The position numbers and the translations under genes were made by a program. Positions 61,445 to 64,000 of a stretch of 64,000 bases of DNA are shown piece after piece (the first letter of the stretch is position 1; each line of letters opens with the position of its first letter). Below the pieces are notes generated by a model. It was not told the origin of the DNA and did not search any database. It saw nothing but the letters and a program-made list of their open reading frames with translations. Source of the stretch: Cunninghamia lanceolata (Eukaryota > Streptophyta > Pinopsida > Cupressales > Cupressaceae); the NCBI GenBank assembly GCA_027924645.1, contig BSBN01001017.1, positions 9,202,501-9,266,500 on the forward strand, in the 5' to 3' direction.

Positions 61445-62326
61445 TGTAAAAGAGGTCGACCTATTTTTGGACCTCAAAATTTGTAAAAATTGTAACCATT
61501 GGATATGAATTGGTTGTAAAAGGGTGGTCAAGATTCATCTGACCTAGGGCCCCAAACATTTAATTGTAATATAATATGAGCCATTAGTAAAAGATGAATC
61601 CTAGCCAATCATTGTATACGAAGTGCTCTTTCCTCTTATATAAGAGGAAATCACTTTTATTTGTACAAAGGATTTGGATTGTTGATATTTTCCATACTTT
61701 TGGGATTAATACAAACAACTTTCTACATGATCTCTTATTATATTGTTGGAGATTATTGATATCTTTTAATTTTTTGAAACTGATGAAAGAGATTACTTCA
61801 TGGTTCCTTTTCATTTAGAATAATTTTCTATGATTTTTTAATGAGTGACTAAGAGTATTTTATGGATCTCCCATATTCATACTATTGGTGATTTGTTGAC
61901 TATAAGTTTCTTTGTGTAGTTATCCTAAACATTTTTAGTTATAAGTTCAATTGTGAGATATCTTGTTAGGCTATGCCAGTATTGGGTTTTTGATGAAATT
62001 ATTTCATAATCTAAAAATCATTTTCCATTCCATTGAAGATTGCACTATCTTTGTAGCACTATGATACATCTAGTTAAGCAAAAAATAGTTTATCTGAGGT
62101 CTATCTATTCATGTTTCATGTCATAATTTATAGGAATTCATAATTAGGAATTTATGAAACCCTATCCCTTTCTTGCCCATCTTTTGTAACTTTTTTTATT
62201 TGGATGAGATTAAATTTTAGTATTAGCATCATTGAATATTGAAATTAGATGAAAAGATATTGATTCTAGTCATAAAGTTGTATTTAGATTTAAGATCCTA
62301 GAAACATCCTAGGGTTTGTGGGTAGT
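61445..62326 (+). repeat. 3' LTR (probably truncated) of the copy B/C element
   Basis: It starts TGTAAAAGAGGTCGACC after the polypurine tract and carries a TATA box at 61637. The right end is not visible: at 62327 another element's LTR begins, so this LTR is either cut by that insertion or ends close to it. No partner LTR lies in the window. No gene is present. Confidence 0.5.
61629..61650 (+). promoter_or_regulatory. TATA box at the centre of a 22-bp perfect palindrome
   Basis: TTTCCTCTTATA followed by TAAGAGGAAA is self-complementary over 22 bases and centred on TATATA. It lies about 185 nt inside the LTR, the usual promoter place. Confidence 0.6.
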
Positions 62327-62573
62327 TGGTGCAGGAGCACCTACCTGACAGCTGGCCTCCATGAGGCAGTTAGTTTGTTTTGAGTCTTGTTAATGTTTCA
62401 AAGAAGGTCGTATAAGACCAATGCATGTAATAAGGTCATGTTGACCATACTTTACTATTTTTAGCTAGTTTGTTATGACAACTGTTATGTTGTATGTTCG
62501 GTTGGATCTCCCAACCGCCTGGAGAGATTTCCCAGCTGCTTGGAGTCGGGTCAGTAGTACTCGCAAGAGATCC

Positions 62574-62580
62574 TATTTAT
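62574..62580 (+). promoter_or_regulatory. TATA-like box of the right-hand LTR
   Basis: TATTTAT, in the context GATCCTATTTATGTATTAGG, about 110 nt before the AATAAA signal. Confidence 0.4.
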
Positions 62581-62681
62581 GTATTAGGATCGGTTGATTT
62601 TAGACATCGCATTGAGAAGTTAGATGGCAGAGTGAGACAGAGAGAGAGAGACTGAATATTGTATTTGCATCTTTTGAAATC

Positions 62682-62687
62682 AATAAA
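62682..62687 (+). terminator. Polyadenylation signal in the right-hand LTR
   Basis: AATAAA in the context GAAATCAATAAAGAGATCC; the position downstream of the TATA-like box fits the LTR's R region. Confidence 0.45.
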
Positions 62688-63672
62688 GAGATCCTGTTGT
62701 GTCAATCCTCTATTTTGAATTCCATTTAGTGATCGATTTGCTGTTTTGGTGGTTTCATGGATTCGCTGATCCATTCCACTGGTTGATTCGTCGAATCGGT
62801 GGAATGGCTATGTACAGTAGGTTAGGATTTAGTTTGCATTTTCTGTTTGTTCATGTGCATGTTTGCAGGATCGCAGTCGAGAGGTGTTGAGAACCCTAGC
62901 ATGGGCATGTGCTAGGTCGTGCTGGTAGTTCGAGTCTGGAAAGTTGTCCAGGAAGCGGATTGGGTCACCTCAGGAGGTTTGGCGGATCAAAATTCGCTAA
63001 GGTTAGAAATTCGTCACAACGGCATCATCAGGATATTTCTGTGTATATCCTGCAGTTACTTCGGGCGTCATCCGAGTAGATGGAGATGAGCATGATGCAA
63101 TCGTTTGCATAAAGTGAATGCGTTTCGGGGTGATCATCATCAGGTGTTGCCGAGGAGGAGCGTATCGGCATAAGGTAGAAGATCGGGTTGATAAAACCAT
63201 CGCGGGCCGATAATGTTAAGTTTAGTTGACAGCAGGATATTGGAGGAGCTGCATATGACGTCATCGTCATCAGGATAATCGTCACCAGGATATCGGGGTG
63301 ATGTAAGCATCGAAGGAAAGGTGCGTGAAGTGTCGTCATCAGGATATATGGAGGGAACCAGATGTTTTATATCCTGCTAATGAACATGATGTTGAACATC
63401 ATGATGCTGCAGATAGAGGTTGGCGGTAAGATGAACAGTGAACATCAGGAGGATGTTTGCACTTACCGAACATGATGATGCTGCCGATAGCCGGATATGA
63501 TGATGCTGCTGACAGGTGAAAGGATGAAGGTTTGTCTGTAGGAGGATATCGGTCGGCAAGAGAAAATATGATGATGCTGACAGTGTTAAGGGAAATATGA
63601 TGATGATGATGATGGGTTGTGGGCATACATGCTGTATGTCAAGGTTTTAGTGTGGATGCCTCTGCATCATAG

Positions 63673-63684
63673 TGGTATCAGAGC
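63673..63684 (+). other. Primer-binding site of the right-hand element
   Basis: TGGTATCAGAGC, complementary to the 3' end of plant initiator tRNA-Met, 3 nt after the LTR end. Confidence 0.9.
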
Positions 63685-63835
63685 TCAGCAAAAGGTCTGG
63701 GCTGTTGTGTGTTGATTCTGGCACTGAAAGGGCAAAGGTAGAGTTGATTCTGTCACTGAAAGGACAGAGGTAGAGGAGTGAGAGGTTGACAAAATTCCTC
63801 TGAAAGGTAGTGGTACTGCAAGGGAATTGCAGGAG

Positions 63836-64000
63836 ATGAAGGAGAAACATGCCAGAGAGATGAGGAAGATGAAGGAGCTTGCTGAAGCACTTCAAGCCAG
63901 GCTTGTAGCCTTGGAGAAGAACAAAAAGAGGGAAGTGGACGACAGTGAATTAGAAGATAGATGGGAAAACTATTATGTTGATGCCATTGCAGGCAAATGC
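63836..64000 (+). CDS. Gag N-terminus of the right-hand element (partial)
   Basis: An open frame without stops from 63782; the first ATG is 63836, reading MKEKHAREMRKMKELAEALQ and continuing to the window end (WENYYVDAIAGKC), 55 codons. The heptad-like Leu/Met/Ala spacing indicates a coiled coil, common at the head of plant gag proteins. It lies 150 nt after the primer-binding site, so gag is the natural reading. Base composition is more GC-rich than the rest of the window, and no stop is seen, unlike every other coding relic here, so the element may be younger. Family (gypsy or copia) cannot be told from this piece. Confidence 0.55.
   Translation, partial: MKEKHAREMRKMKELAEALQARLVALEKNKKREVDDSELEDRWENYYVDAIAGKC

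Larger units (their letters stand above)
62327..63669 (+). repeat. 5' LTR of a further LTR element running off the window
   Basis: 1,343 bp from TGGTGCAGGAGCACC to GCCTCTGCATCA. The two ends are imperfect inverted repeats of each other and a primer-binding site follows 3 nt later. A TATA box (TATTTAT, 62574) and an AATAAA signal (62682) lie in the right order. The 63.0-63.65 kb part is crowded with CATCAGGATAT and GATGATGCTG motifs. The left end is inferred from the inverted ends only, because the partner LTR lies outside. Confidence 0.7.

Noticed and set aside
63000..63660. GATGATG / CATCAGGATAT-rich stretch as an independent satellite
   Set aside because: It is irregular, has no fixed period and lies inside the LTR, so it is better described as LTR sequence.
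1..64000. CRISPR array, bacterial operon, rRNA or tRNA gene
   Set aside because: No spaced identical repeats, ribosome-binding sites, cloverleaf tRNA or rRNA sequence was seen; TGGTATCAGAGC-type matches are primer-binding sites, not tRNA genes.

Overview
This window is plant nuclear DNA made almost entirely of decayed transposable elements; no intact host gene could be supported. The plant assignment rests on degenerate CCCTAAA (plant-type telomere) repeats, Ty1-copia and Ty3-gypsy type LTR elements, and primer-binding sites of the TGGTATCAGAGC type (initiator tRNA-Met). Very large LTRs, deep nesting, slow-looking decay by point mutation and interstitial telomere-like DNA suggest a giant genome such as a conifer, but the sequence does not prove the clade.

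Layout. 0.5-4.6 kb (+): dead copy 'A' of a large unknown retrotransposon-associated ORF, followed by an LTR-like promoter region. 5.6-8.7 kb (-): relic of a DDE-like transposase with an N-terminal 10-residue repeat. 9.0-10 kb (+): a divergent, degenerate Asp/Asn-rich coding relic. 11.1-13.8 kb: telomere-like repeats, then CT-rich DNA, then a ~43-bp GA-rich minisatellite, bracketed by inverted GCATTATAAC-type motifs. 14,197-25,706 (-): an 11.5-kb LTR element with only a Gln/Pro-rich gag; a 333-bp TRIM (21,022-21,354) sits in its gag and a 434-bp tandem duplication in its leader. 27,743-29,933 (-): a 2.2-kb copia-derived gag-only element with 157-bp LTRs.

30.2-61.3 kb (+): a second copy ('B/C') of the same unknown ORF family, split by a 27.1-kb insertion (32,690-59,793, target duplication GATTC). 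That insertion is a minus-strand gypsy-like element with 2.5-kb LTRs and gag plus aspartic protease but no recognisable reverse transcriptase or integrase. It was itself hit twice: by a 9.4-kb element with 3.1-kb LTRs and an unknown ORF (35,738-45,112, target duplication ATTGT), and by a full-length but dead Ty1-copia element (48,755-56,237, target duplication GACTT). Taking these out gives the order: B/C element first, then the gypsy-like element, then the other two. The C half ends about 115 nt before a polypurine tract and an LTR start (61,445), so the unknown ORF occupies the 3'-terminal position of an LTR retrotransposon.

62.3 kb to the end (+): the 5' LTR, primer-binding site and opening of gag of a further, better preserved element that runs off the window.

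Six of six bounded insertions lie on the minus strand. Their broken reading frames carry mainly TAG/TAA stops where Gln codons are expected, consistent with methylation-driven C-to-T decay. All boundaries were read by eye; frame joins and family names should be treated accordingly.
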